The notes below the pieces were generated by a model. The model saw nothing but the letters and a program-made list of their open reading frames with translations, ran no database searches and was not told where the DNA came from. From assembly GCA_903873165.1 (NCBI GenBank), contig CAIQNQ010000172.1, positions 1-42,465 on the forward strand: DNA of 42,465 bases, written 5' to 3'. Origin of the DNA: an uncultured Methylococcaceae bacterium (GTDB lineage Bacteria; Pseudomonadota; Gammaproteobacteria; Methylococcales; Methylomonadaceae). Below are positions 35,545-42,465 of this stretch, one piece after another. The first letter of the stretch is position 1, and every line of letters starts with the position of its first letter. Made by a program: the position numbers and the translations under genes.

Positions 35545-35864
35545 TTACTGATCTTTTATTAAACAGTAAGCTTCAGAGTTTTTTCCGAGTCCTGCTAAGA
35601 TAATGCGTAGTTCTGAAGAAAAATAGGATCATGATTGAGTTTAATTGAAATTCCATGCTGTTTTTCACATTCGTCTAAATCACCTTCTAAGCAAGCGATC
35701 ATGCCTCTTATCATGGCCCCTTCAGCAGCATTAACCTTCATCAGCATAGTTGCTTCATTTTTTAAACGACGTAATGTAAATTCGTCAGGCTTCGTATAGC
35801 TTTTAGCGTACTTTGAAAGCTGCTCGACTAATTGATTTAAAATTGATTCTGGTTGTGCTGTCAT
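35545..35864 (-). pseudogene. TPR-like protein, frameshifted near its end
   Basis: From ATG 35864 the frame gives 89 helical residues (AEGAMIRGMIACLEGDLDECEKQ) ending HDPIFLQNYALS at a TAG. One base shift there restores a TPR-typical continuation LAGLGKNSEAYCLIKDQ before TAA at 35545, making NYALSLAGLGKNSEAY, a standard TPR helix pair. One base seems to have been lost near 35593. Function unknown. It is the next gene upstream of the truncated ATPase on the same strand and may have belonged to one operon with it. Confidence 0.6.
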
Positions 35865-36036
35865 GTCTTAAAATCCCATCTTGACTAAAGCATTATTAGC
35901 CTAACTTCCGAGTAGTTTACCAGTTTAATTGATCAAGCTTAAAAACATACGTGAAAATAAGTTATCTGGCGGCATTAATATGCTAACGGGGGCGGAGTGA
36001 ACTTAAATATAGCAATGCGAATTAAAAACTAACACA

Positions 36037-36165
36037 TTAAGAAATACCCTGATCCTGATCATTAACATCTATTAATTCTTGTCCAATCCTAGTCAACCGA
36101 TACTTCTGCAATCGGCTAGTGGGTTTATCAGGCAAGGTCATTTCAATGTTTAATATCTTCCACAG
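36037..36165 (-). pseudogene. C-terminal remnant of a winged-helix protein (AlbA_2/RecG-like or Fic-like)
   Basis: A frame closed at both ends reads KILNIEMTLPDKPTSRLQKY, followed by RLTRIGQELIDVNDQDQGIS and TAA. The IPDKP-SRLQKYRLT block is a hallmark of the extreme C-terminus of several ATP-binding or Fic-type proteins that end in a winged helix. Nothing of the rest of such a gene is present upstream, where an in-frame TAA occurs. It is a dead fragment. Confidence 0.6.
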
Positions 36166-36168
36166 TTA

Positions 36169-36190
36169 ATCCAGGCAAAAAAACCTGGAT
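36169..36190 (-). terminator. Hairpin downstream of the 36245-36874 gene
   Basis: ATCCAGG and CCTGGAT form a seven-base stem around an eight-base loop, which is T-rich on the minus strand. It lies 54 bases past the stop of the gene above it. No T-run follows the stem, so its action as a terminator is uncertain. Confidence 0.4.
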
Positions 36191-36244
36191 TGTCTATTTC
36201 AAATAGTAAACCATCAATTAATTAAGGAAACTAGCACCTAACAC

Positions 36245-36874
36245 TCAACTAACATATTGCTCAACAGAGGCTGAAAAGTTATACACATTGCGTTTATTAG
36301 CTTCTGAACTGGTTGCTGTGGCTTTAAAAACATACTCTGTTTTGTGTTCCAAATTAGTCAATATACCTTTTAAACTAGATACGACTTTACTACGCCATTC
36401 GGCATCATTGATTGGCGCAGGGATAGGGGAAAATAAAATAATGTGATCGGTTGCTCTGGAGTCGGAAATGATGGTGTAATTAATCTCACCGGGATTATTT
36501 CCGAAACTTATCTGCAGAATAGGCGCGTCTAAAATCCCTATTGGAGTGGAAACCTTAGAAATATTAAAGCCTGAAGATTCTAACTTAACAAGATCATTCA
36601 CCGAGGTAAGATTGACGTAGTTAGCTAATGTGCTAATTGAATCTGCTAAATTAACGCGACAGGCATTTTTATTAGCGGTGTCAACTTTGCTACCATCAAT
36701 TGATTGTAACAAGGCAGCTGAATACAGTGTTATCAACCCCTTAACAACACTTAATGCGGGCTTTGGGTCTGTAAAGTTAGGGTTGGTGGTCATATTATCG
36801 ACGATGTTTAGGGCATAATTAGCCAGTGCATCGTCTCTGACATGGGAGATGCTGATCAGTGCTTTTTGTTTCAT
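36245..36874 (-). CDS. Unknown protein, possible FnIII-like C-terminal domain
   Basis: About 209 residues from the ATG at 36874, which has GAGGG five bases upstream; a longer frame from 36922 lacks such a site. Residues 1-90 are helical (ALANYALNIVDNMTTNPNF, then KPALSVVKGLITLYSAALLQ, KVDTANKNACRVNLADSIST), ending near YVNLTS. The rest (about 115-209) is beta-rich with the ordering of a fibronectin type III fold (INYTIISDSRATDHIILFS, TEYVFKATATSSEANKRNVYNFSASVEQYVS is 31 residues at the end). I recall similar helix-plus-FnIII hypothetical proteins but no function. No signal peptide, no catalytic motif. Lone gene. Confidence 0.6.
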   Translation of the reverse strand: MKQKALISISHVRDDALANYALNIVDNMTTNPNFTDPKPALSVVKGLITLYSAALLQSIDGSKVDTANKNACRVNLADSISTLANYVNLTSVNDLVKLESSGFNISKVSTPIGILDAPILQISFGNNPGEINYTIISDSRATDHIILFSPIPAPINDAEWRSKVVSSLKGILTNLEHKTEYVFKATATSSEANKRNVYNFSASVEQYVS

Positions 36875-36922
36875 AAATCCCTCGAATTGCCTTAGAAATA
36901 GGCCTGAAAAGTGTGAAATCAC

Positions 36923-37482
36923 TCCAAAATGAGAGCAATATGCAGATGAGTTATAATGCTACCTGATGAGTATAGGCTTAATTTAAATAAAAACACTATA
37001 TATCGTGTGTTTTATGAAATTAGTTTGCTATTTAATAACGCTATTTATATAACACACTGATTTATAGACAAACTATAGAAAGTCTGGATGCTAATTGGCT
37101 GTAGATAAACAGACACTAAGAGCTGGTAAAGCCTTGTCTACTCTAAGTCAGTTAACGTTTAGAGCAGATAGCTCCATACTCATGCTTAAGCGAGTACTTT
37201 TAAACTTTTCAATACATAGTCAATACAAAGCCAACTGCTTTAGAACAGATACCTAGCTATCAGGGGCAAAGTGGTGGGCTTTAGAGTGAGTGATCCATTA
37301 CCCGCTCTTAGTAAAGACTTACCTAGAGTAAATACAACCTACTTTGGTCTCAGTAAGCTATTATCCGCTCTCATATAACACTAACCTGCTCTCAGTGTTA
37401 TATGAGCAGGAGCTAAGCAAACCATAGACATAGCAACTGAGTATTAACATAAAACATCTACATCTGACGCCGCTCTATCTGA
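36923..37482. other. 560-bp intergenic region with structured sequence
   Basis: No gene seen. The left half is AT-rich; the right half (37135-37410) has many short related words of the type CTCTNAGT and TTTAGAG, and ends in two overlapping hairpins (separate entry). It lies after dtd and before the 36874 gene on the same strand, so it is either a long leader or a region of unknown function. Confidence 0.5.
37370..37410. promoter_or_regulatory. Two mutually exclusive hairpins
   Basis: Stem A: CTCATATAACACT (37370-37382) pairs perfectly with AGTGTTATATGAG (37394-37406), 13 base pairs. Stem B: CCTGCTC (37385-37391) pairs perfectly with GAGCAGG (37404-37410). The two share bases 37404-37406, and the left arm of B lies in the loop of A, so both cannot form in full at once. 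This is the layout of an attenuator or switch; it could equally be a large dyad bound by protein. Confidence 0.55.
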
Positions 37483-37926
37483 TTATGAACCTGTTCTTAA
37501 CGTAAACGTGACTGGCCCATTGTTAACCAATGCTACTTGCATATCGGCGCCAAACTGCCCGAACTGCACATTTTCATAAGTCTTAAGGGCTAGATTTTGT
37601 AAGTAGGTAAATAACTCTAAGCCCTTTTCTGGTGAAGCGGCGCTGATAAAACTGGGGCGATTACCTTTTTGGGTATCCGCCGCTAAGGTGAATTGTGGAA
37701 TAAGCAACAAGCCGCCATTAATGGTTCTTAAGCTTAAATTCATTTTATCATCGGCATCGGCAAATATCCGATAGTTAAGAATACGCTCTAGTAAGCGCTC
37801 TGCCTCTTTTTCGGTATCGTTTTTTTCTACCGCGACTAAGGCCATGATGCCTGTACCGATACTACCAATATCAATATGATTGACAGTCACTTTTGCAGAA
37901 GTCACCCGTTGTATGATGCTAATCAT
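37483..37926 (-). CDS. dtd: D-aminoacyl-tRNA deacylase
   Basis: 147 residues, full length. The family's start ISIIQRVTSAKVTVN, active-site block GLLLIPQFTLAADTQKGNRPSF, and the Gly-Pro specificity motif NNGPVTF at the C-terminus are all there. It frees tRNA from wrongly attached D-amino acids and glycine. Its ATG overlaps the stop of the ParA-like gene by one base, so the two are coupled. Confidence 0.95.
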   Translation of the reverse strand: MISIIQRVTSAKVTVNHIDIGSIGTGIMALVAVEKNDTEKEAERLLERILNYRIFADADDKMNLSLRTINGGLLLIPQFTLAADTQKGNRPSFISAASPEKGLELFTYLQNLALKTYENVQFGQFGADMQVALVNNGPVTFTLRTGS

Positions 37927-38672
37927 CAGTCATCTGTCCGCATCAATAGTTCTTTCCACAAGGCTTGATAAGCGTCTAACGATTTACTTTTTGTCGTAAA
38001 ACCACCTAACGGCATCCGCTCTAAGCCCATGCGCTCTATATCACTGGCATAAGGAATCGGGGTTTGTAATATTTCTGGATGCGTGTTTATCAAACTAGCC
38101 ATCATTTCTTTATGCATGTTTTTACGCCGATCGACCATAGAAAAGAACGGCAGTAACGCTACATTTTGCAAATTATGTTCGGCAAGAAATTCTTTAAGTT
38201 GTTCTAAGGTTCTTAACGACAAAGTCGTGGGAATCAGTGGCGTTAACAAAATATCCGCTGCGGCAAATACCGCTTCTGATAGCAGTGAAATATTAGGAGG
38301 GCAATCTAAAAACACGTAGTCATAGTCATTAGCCAAAGGCTTTAATAACTTTTTAAGTTGCTGGGTGGGCTTCTTTTTATCATCTAGCACTAAGTCTAAA
38401 TTTCTAAATGAAAAGTCAGCGGGTAATAAGTCCAGATTATCAAAATCAGTGCCTTTAATTAAGCCATCTAACTCACGCTTACCAGCTATTAAATCTTTAC
38501 TGCCGCCTTTAATCTTAGGTTTTATCCGAAAATAATAACTGCTAGCACCTTGGGGATCTAAATCCCAAACGAGGGTTCGATAACCCTGACTGGCCGCAAT
38601 AAACGCTAAGTTAACCGCGCTCGCCGTCTTACCCACCCCACCTTTAATGCTATACAAAGCCACTATTTTCAT
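37926..38672 (-). CDS. Orphan ParA-family ATPase
   Basis: 248 residues. The deviant Walker A KGGVGKTAS (about 9-17) with its first Lys, the strand LVWDLDPQGASS, and the Walker B region YVFLDCPPN mark the ParA/MinD group. There is no N-terminal DNA-binding domain and no ParB next to it, so it is not the main chromosome-segregation ParA. Such orphans position other cargo or regulate. GAGG lies seven bases before the ATG. Upstream of dtd in a two-gene operon. Confidence 0.88.
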   Translation of the reverse strand: MKIVALYSIKGGVGKTASAVNLAFIAASQGYRTLVWDLDPQGASSYYFRIKPKIKGGSKDLIAGKRELDGLIKGTDFDNLDLLPADFSFRNLDLVLDDKKKPTQQLKKLLKPLANDYDYVFLDCPPNISLLSEAVFAAADILLTPLIPTTLSLRTLEQLKEFLAEHNLQNVALLPFFSMVDRRKNMHKEMMASLINTHPEILQTPIPYASDIERMGLERMPLGGFTTKSKSLDAYQALWKELLMRTDD

Positions 38673-39017
38673 TAAAACGCCTCAAGTGCATTGTTCATTT
38701 AGGAATCTGTCTAAAACAAGTGAATCCTACTTAAGCTTCTATTTTAACTTAATTATTCATGTCACTTTAGTAATTATGTGCGCCTGAATGCTTAGCACGA
38801 TCAGATAATCTATATCAGCTTTTACCTATCCAAGACTTAACCTAAAACGGTAACGTCTTAAATGGGTAGTCGGACTATAACTAAGTATCCAAACAGCATT
38901 CAGTCTAATTTCCGCATGAAGATGAACCTTTAATAGTTTATAATCAACGCCTTTTAAGTATTTATCAGGCTAGTAACCTTTTACACCTGATACTAACTGT
39001 CATTGGTAAGCACCTCC
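38673..39017. other. Intergenic region between parA and prfB with a candidate prfB promoter
   Basis: 345 bases holding the divergent starts of the parA-dtd and prfB transcripts; no gene seen. A perfect TATAAT at 38939-38944 points toward prfB, 74 bases before its start, but the -35 region (ATGAAG, 17-base spacing) is poor. Confidence 0.4.
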
Positions 39018-40116
39018 ATGCAAGAAATAAACCCGATTAAAAACAAAATTGCCGACTTAAAGAGCCGTGGTCTCTCTTTAAGGGGGTATCTTTGACTTTG
39101 ACGTTAAAAGCGAACGCTTAATCGAAGTCTTACGCGAACTTGAGAATCCAAAAATCTGGGATAACCCAGAAGAAGCTCAAGCCTTAGGTAAAGAACGCGG
39201 ACAATTAGAAGTCATCGTTAACACAATTAATGATTTAGAACGCGGCTTAGCGGACGCTGAAGAATTACTGCTTATGGCCGTTGAAGAAGACGACGAAGAG
39301 ACCGTGGATACCGTCGTTGATGATTTAGAACATTTTGAAAAGCGCGTCGCCGATTTAGAGTTTAGACGGATGTTCTCAGGCGAGATGGATGCTAATAATG
39401 CCTTTTTAGATATTCAGTCCGGCTCGGGTGGCACAGAAGCACAAGATTGGGCGTCCATCATTGAACGGATGTTTTTACGCTGGGGTGAACGCAAAGGCTT
39501 TAAAACCGAATTAATTGAAGAATCTCAAGGGGATGTCGCGGGCATTAAAAGCGCCACTATTAGATTTGAAGGCGAATATGCCTTTGGCTGGCTCCGCACC
39601 GAAACCGGTGTACACCGTTTAGTTAGAAAGTCTCCTTTCGACTCCGGTAATCGTCGGCATACTTCATTTGCGTCAGTGTTTGTCTCACCAGAAATTGATG
39701 ATGATATTGATATCGATATTAACCCCGCCGATATTCGTATCGATGTGTATCGCGCCAGTGGTGCGGGTGGACAGCACGTTAACAAAACTGAATCTGCTGT
39801 GCGTATGACGCATAATCCAACCGGAATTGTGGTGCAATGCCAAAGTGATCGCTCACAACACAAGAACCGCGATACGGCGATGAAGCAATTAAAAGCGAAA
39901 TTGTACGAATTAGAAATGCGTAAACGCAGCGAAACCGCGCAAGCACTTGAAGATACTAAGTCAGATATCGGCTGGGGCAGCCAAATTCGCTCCTATGTGT
40001 TAGACCAATCGCGCATTAAAGATTTACGTACCAGTATTGAAACTGGAAACACGCAAGCGGTATTAGACGGCGATCTTGACCAATTTATTGAAGCTAGCTT
40101 AAAAAGCGGCTTATAA
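39018..40116 (+). CDS. prfB: Peptide chain release factor 2 (programmed +1 frameshift)
   Basis: Read as 39018-39092 joined to 39094-40116, about 365 residues. The first 25 codons end at an in-frame TGA (39093); skipping one T gives [10 protein letters not shown], matching other RF2 proteins. The GGQ motif ([16 protein letters not shown]) that triggers peptide release is intact. RF2 recognises UAA and UGA. The stop codon inside its own gene makes RF2 limit its own synthesis: low RF2 slows termination and favours the shift. In many relatives lysS follows directly; here two other genes lie between. Confidence 0.96.
39081..39096 (+). promoter_or_regulatory. prfB programmed frameshift site
   Basis: AGGGGGTATCTTTGAC: an internal Shine-Dalgarno (AGGGGG) three bases before the slippery CTT, then TGA and C. 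As I remember it, this is identical to the E. coli prfB site. The ribosome slips from CTT to TTT, skipping one base. Confidence 0.97.
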
Positions 40117-40125
40117 ACTACCTTC

Positions 40126-40542
40126 ATGAATAAAACGGAACTAGAAAATTTAGCAGCTATCCGGATTAAAGAGTCCGAAGTTCTTTTAACTGCTGATTGT
40201 TATGAGGGCGCTTACTATTTAGCTGGTTACGCGCTAGAATGTCTGCTTAAAGCGCATATAGCCAAGCAAGTTAGAGAGTTTGATTTTCCTAATAAAAAAC
40301 TTGCCAATGATAGTTACACGCATAAACTTACTGATCTGGTAATTACCGCAGGATTGAAACAAACACTAACTGAACAAGAAAATAATAATGAACAATTTAA
40401 ATTAAACTGGGCAGTTGTTATTAATTGGTCAGAAGAATCTCGTTATAAATCGACCATCACAAAAGAAGAAGCTCAAGATATTTTTAATGCAATTACAGAT
40501 GATGAATCAGGAATACTGCCATGGCTAAAGAAATATTTATAA
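40126..40542 (+). CDS. HEPN-domain protein, first gene of a two-gene cassette
   Basis: 138 residues, all helical. The core YEGAYYLAGYALECLLKAH (about 26-44) and the later THKLTDLVITAGL match the HEPN fold (PF05168 type), with the second helix pair at about 100-130. The RNase motif Rx4-6H of active HEPN toxins is not evident: the His in SYTHKL has no Arg at the right distance. It may act as a binding partner rather than a nuclease. The ATG is nine bases after prfB, and its 3' end overlaps the next gene by 22 bases, so the pair is translated together. It is more AT-rich than prfB and lysS, which hints at an insertion. Confidence 0.8.
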   Translation: MNKTELENLAAIRIKESEVLLTADCYEGAYYLAGYALECLLKAHIAKQVREFDFPNKKLANDSYTHKLTDLVITAGLKQTLTEQENNNEQFKLNWAVVINWSEESRYKSTITKEEAQDIFNAITDDESGILPWLKKYL

Positions 40543-40991
40543 CTCAGTGGTTTTCTAACGATATGCTTTCAGCGGGCGAGTCTTTAATAAAGCGCTTAGA
40601 TGAATCAGATTTAAAAGTGCTGGCCGCTTTCTGGATTCAAGATGCCGAAGATAAAACCTGGAAATTGACAATAGTTTCACCACTCGTTGAAAGTTTAGGC
40701 CCTAGAAACTATTACAAATGTATTAATGACATTAATAGATCTGTAAGTCCTAATGAAGAAGTCATTGCATTGCACGACATCAGTGTCAGTAATACCGACA
40801 ATCGTTTTGTTAAGGCCATAAAACACAGTGTGTTGGGAAACGCTATACTCAGAAACAATAGGCTGGGCAGGAATACGCTAGATGGGGTTTATATTGAAGA
40901 TATGTACCTTTATAGAATAGATTGGAAGCTACTTGAAAATAATAAGCCCAACGCATCATCGGCAGATAGAGTCCACACAGTAAATCCTTAA
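40521..40991 (+). CDS. Unknown partner of the HEPN protein
   Basis: 156 residues, no family recognised. A small mixed fold: EIFITQWFSNDMLSAGESL, LAAFWIQDAEDKTWKLTIVS, then SLGPRNYYKCINDINRS and a charged, loop-rich C-terminus rich in Arg and Asn. There is no nucleotidyltransferase GSxxxG-Asp motif, so it is not the usual MNT partner of HEPN. The ATG lies inside the end of the HEPN gene, with AGGA eight bases upstream. The tight overlap suggests that both products act together, for example as a toxin-antitoxin or defence pair; this is inference. Confidence 0.75.
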   Translation: MAKEIFITQWFSNDMLSAGESLIKRLDESDLKVLAAFWIQDAEDKTWKLTIVSPLVESLGPRNYYKCINDINRSVSPNEEVIALHDISVSNTDNRFVKAIKHSVLGNAILRNNRLGRNTLDGVYIEDMYLYRIDWKLLENNKPNASSADRVHTVNP

Positions 40992-41083
40992 AAAAATGTG
41001 CAAATTGAAAACAATTCTCTAATTGTATTAATCCTATATTCCATAACGTACTCCACGTTTTTATAACTTAACAACTAAAAATC

Positions 41084-42465
41084 ATGTCAGATATTATTCA
41101 AGACGAACAAGAACAAATTAAACAACGCCGCAGCAAACTCAATGAATTGCGCGAAAATAATGGCATTGCCTTCCCTACTGATTTTCGTCGCACGGCGATT
41201 GCGGGGGAGTTATTAACTGAATACGGCGAAAAAACCAAAGAAGAATTAGAAGAAGCCGCCATCCGCGTTAAGTTAGCGGGCAGAATCATGACCCGCCGAG
41301 TGATGGGCAAAGCCAGTTTTGCCCATATTCAAGATATGTCGGGCAAAATCCAATTATATGTGACGCGTGATACCTTGCCTGAAGGCTTTTATAACGAACA
41401 ATTTAAAAAATGGGATATCGGCGACATTATTGGCGCCGAAGGGGTATTATTTATTACCCAAACTGGCGAGCTAAGTCTTAAAGTGGATGACATTCGGTTA
41501 TTAACAAAAGCCCTACGCCCATTGCCTGAAAAGTTTCATGGCATTGCCGATCAAGAGATTAAATACAGACAGCGTTATCTGGATTTAATCATGAGCGAAC
41601 AATCGCGAGATACGTTTTTAATCCGCTCAAAGATAGTTAGCTATATTCGTCAGTTTCTAACAGATCGCCAATTCTTAGAAGTTGAAACCCCTATGATGCA
41701 AGTGATTCCTGGTGGCGCAACGGCTCGACCTTTTATTACGCATCACAATGCCTTAGATATGGACATGTACTTGCGTATTGCGCCAGAGCTGTATTTAAAA
41801 CGCTTGGTAGTCGGTGGCTTTGAACGCGTCTTTGAAATCAACCGCAACTTCCGTAACGAAGGCTTATCCACTCGCCACAATCCAGAATTCACTATGCTGG
41901 AATTTTACCAAGCCTATGCTGAATACCACGATTTAATGGACTTAACGGAAGCCATGTTGCGTGGCATTGCGATTGAAGTTTTAGGCCAAACCGTAGTGAC
42001 TTATCAAGGTGAAGAATACGACTTTGGTAAACCTTTCGTTCGCATGACGGTTAATGAATCTATCCTACACTTTAATCCTAACTTAACAGCCGCTGATCTT
42101 GAAACGCGTGAAGCAGCCGTTAATGTAGCTCAAAGTTTACATATCCCTGTGAAGGACGGTTATGGTCTAGGTAAAATTCAAATTGAGATTTTTGAGAAAA
42201 CGGTAGAGAGTCGCTTAATGCATCCGACTTTTATTACCGCTTATCCTGTAGAAGTGTCACCGTTAGCAAGACGTAATGATGAGAACCCGCATGTTACTGA
42301 TCGTTTTGAATTCTTTGTCGGTGGTAGAGAAATTGCCAATGGCTTTACCGAGTTAAATGATGCAGAAGATCAAGCAGCGCGTTTCCAACAACAAGTGGAA
42401 GAAAAAGAAGCCGGGGATGATGAAGCGATGCACTATGACGCCGACTATATTGTGGCGCTAGAACA
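41084..42465 (+). CDS. lysS: Lysyl-tRNA synthetase, 3' end outside window
   Basis: 460 codons present of about 500. The OB-fold anticodon domain ([18 protein letters not shown], about 66-83) is followed by class II motif 1 ([23 protein letters not shown]) and motif 2 ([25 protein letters not shown]). The reading continues through [10 protein letters not shown] to [12 protein letters not shown] at the edge, where motif 3 would follow. Class II LysRS charges tRNA-Lys. The ATG at 41084 has no clear ribosome site. A weak hairpin (ACAATT-CTCT-AATTGT, 41011-41026) lies in the gap after the HEPN cassette. Confidence 0.97.
   Translation, partial: MSDIIQDEQEQIKQRRSKLNELRENNGIAFPTDFRRTAIAGELLTEYGEKTKEELEEAAIRVKLAGRIMTRRVMGKASFAHIQDMSGKIQLYVTRDTLPEGFYNEQFKKWDIGDIIGAEGVLFITQTGELSLKVDDIRLLTKALRPLPEKFHGIADQEIKYRQRYLDLIMSEQSRDTFLIRSKIVSYIRQFLTDRQFLEVETPMMQVIPGGATARPFITHHNALDMDMYLRIAPELYLKRLVVGGFERVFEINRNFRNEGLSTRHNPEFTMLEFYQAYAEYHDLMDLTEAMLRGIAIEVLGQTVVTYQGEEYDFGKPFVRMTVNESILHFNPNLTAADLETREAAVNVAQSLHIPVKDGYGLGKIQIEIFEKTVESRLMHPTFITAYPVEVSPLARRNDENPHVTDRFEFFVGGREIANGFTELNDAEDQAARFQQQVEEKEAGDDEAMHYDADYIVALE

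Noticed and set aside
40126-40542. Calling the HEPN protein an active RNase toxin
   Set aside because: The Rx4-6H active-site motif could not be found, so only the fold is claimed.
41098-41310. 70-codon minus-strand frame at the start of lysS
   Set aside because: Antisense to well-conserved lysS codons.
1-42465. CRISPR arrays, tRNA or rRNA genes
   Set aside because: No spaced direct repeats of CRISPR type and no cloverleaf-like or rRNA sequence were recognised in any gap; the only tandem repeats are the pentamer tracts and a short 10-bp pair.

Overview
The window reads as chromosome from an AT-rich gammaproteobacterium. The best guess is a methanotroph of the order Methylococcales. This rests on the proteobacterial gene orders (dnaB-alr, proA-nadD-rsfS, prfB-lysS, a bioB-bioF-bioHC-bioD cluster with a BioH-BioC fusion), on gspA/gspB and Tad pilus genes of proteobacterial type, and on a CCCCTCTTT-type palindromic dispersed repeat that I associate with that order. 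The order is inference from memory and was not tested by a search.

Left part (1-8.5 kb): two gene sets on the minus strand. The first is the distal end of a Tad (tight adherence) pilus locus in the order tadA-tadB-tadC-tadD, followed by an Flp pilin cut by the window edge. The second is a four-gene MCE/Mla-type lipid ABC transporter: permease with STAS-like N-terminus, ATPase, MCE substrate-binding protein, PqiC-like lipoprotein. The genes of the transporter overlap or nearly touch.

Middle (8.6-25 kb): dnaB and alr overlap on the plus strand. After a convergent dispersed repeat come an unknown 139-residue protein, a poorly explained 480-bp stretch, the ABC-F ATPase uup, and a FadL-type outer-membrane porin. 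Next are two tandem paralogous hybrid histidine kinases. The upstream copy has lost its first receiver domain in frame, and a 20-bp fossil of the fadL 3' end lies between the copies, which shows where the duplication was joined. Then come a membrane zinc-ribbon protein, a pentanucleotide microsatellite, and a proA-nadD-rsfS operon ending in an unusual TPCPL-motif P-type ATPase.

Biotin and DNA-uptake/secretion block (25-33.5 kb): bioB-bioF-bioHC-bioD on the minus strand, with a dispersed repeat before bioD. Divergent to it are comF, then a GspA/ExeA AAA ATPase and a GspB-like protein that lacks the usual C-terminal domain. The DNA glycosylase gene tag follows.

Decay zone (33.5-36.2 kb): an IS4-like element with intact 18-bp terminal inverted repeats but a transposase carrying a frameshift and deletions, a truncated AAA ATPase, a frameshifted TPR-like gene and a C-terminal fragment of a winged-helix-type protein. 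It looks like a dying accessory or defence island.

Right part (36.2-42.5 kb): an unknown protein that may have an FnIII-like fold, an intergenic region with two mutually exclusive hairpins, an overlapping parA-dtd pair, and prfB with its programmed +1 frameshift. A two-gene HEPN cassette sits between prfB and lysS; it is the best candidate in the window for an undescribed system. lysS runs off the right edge.
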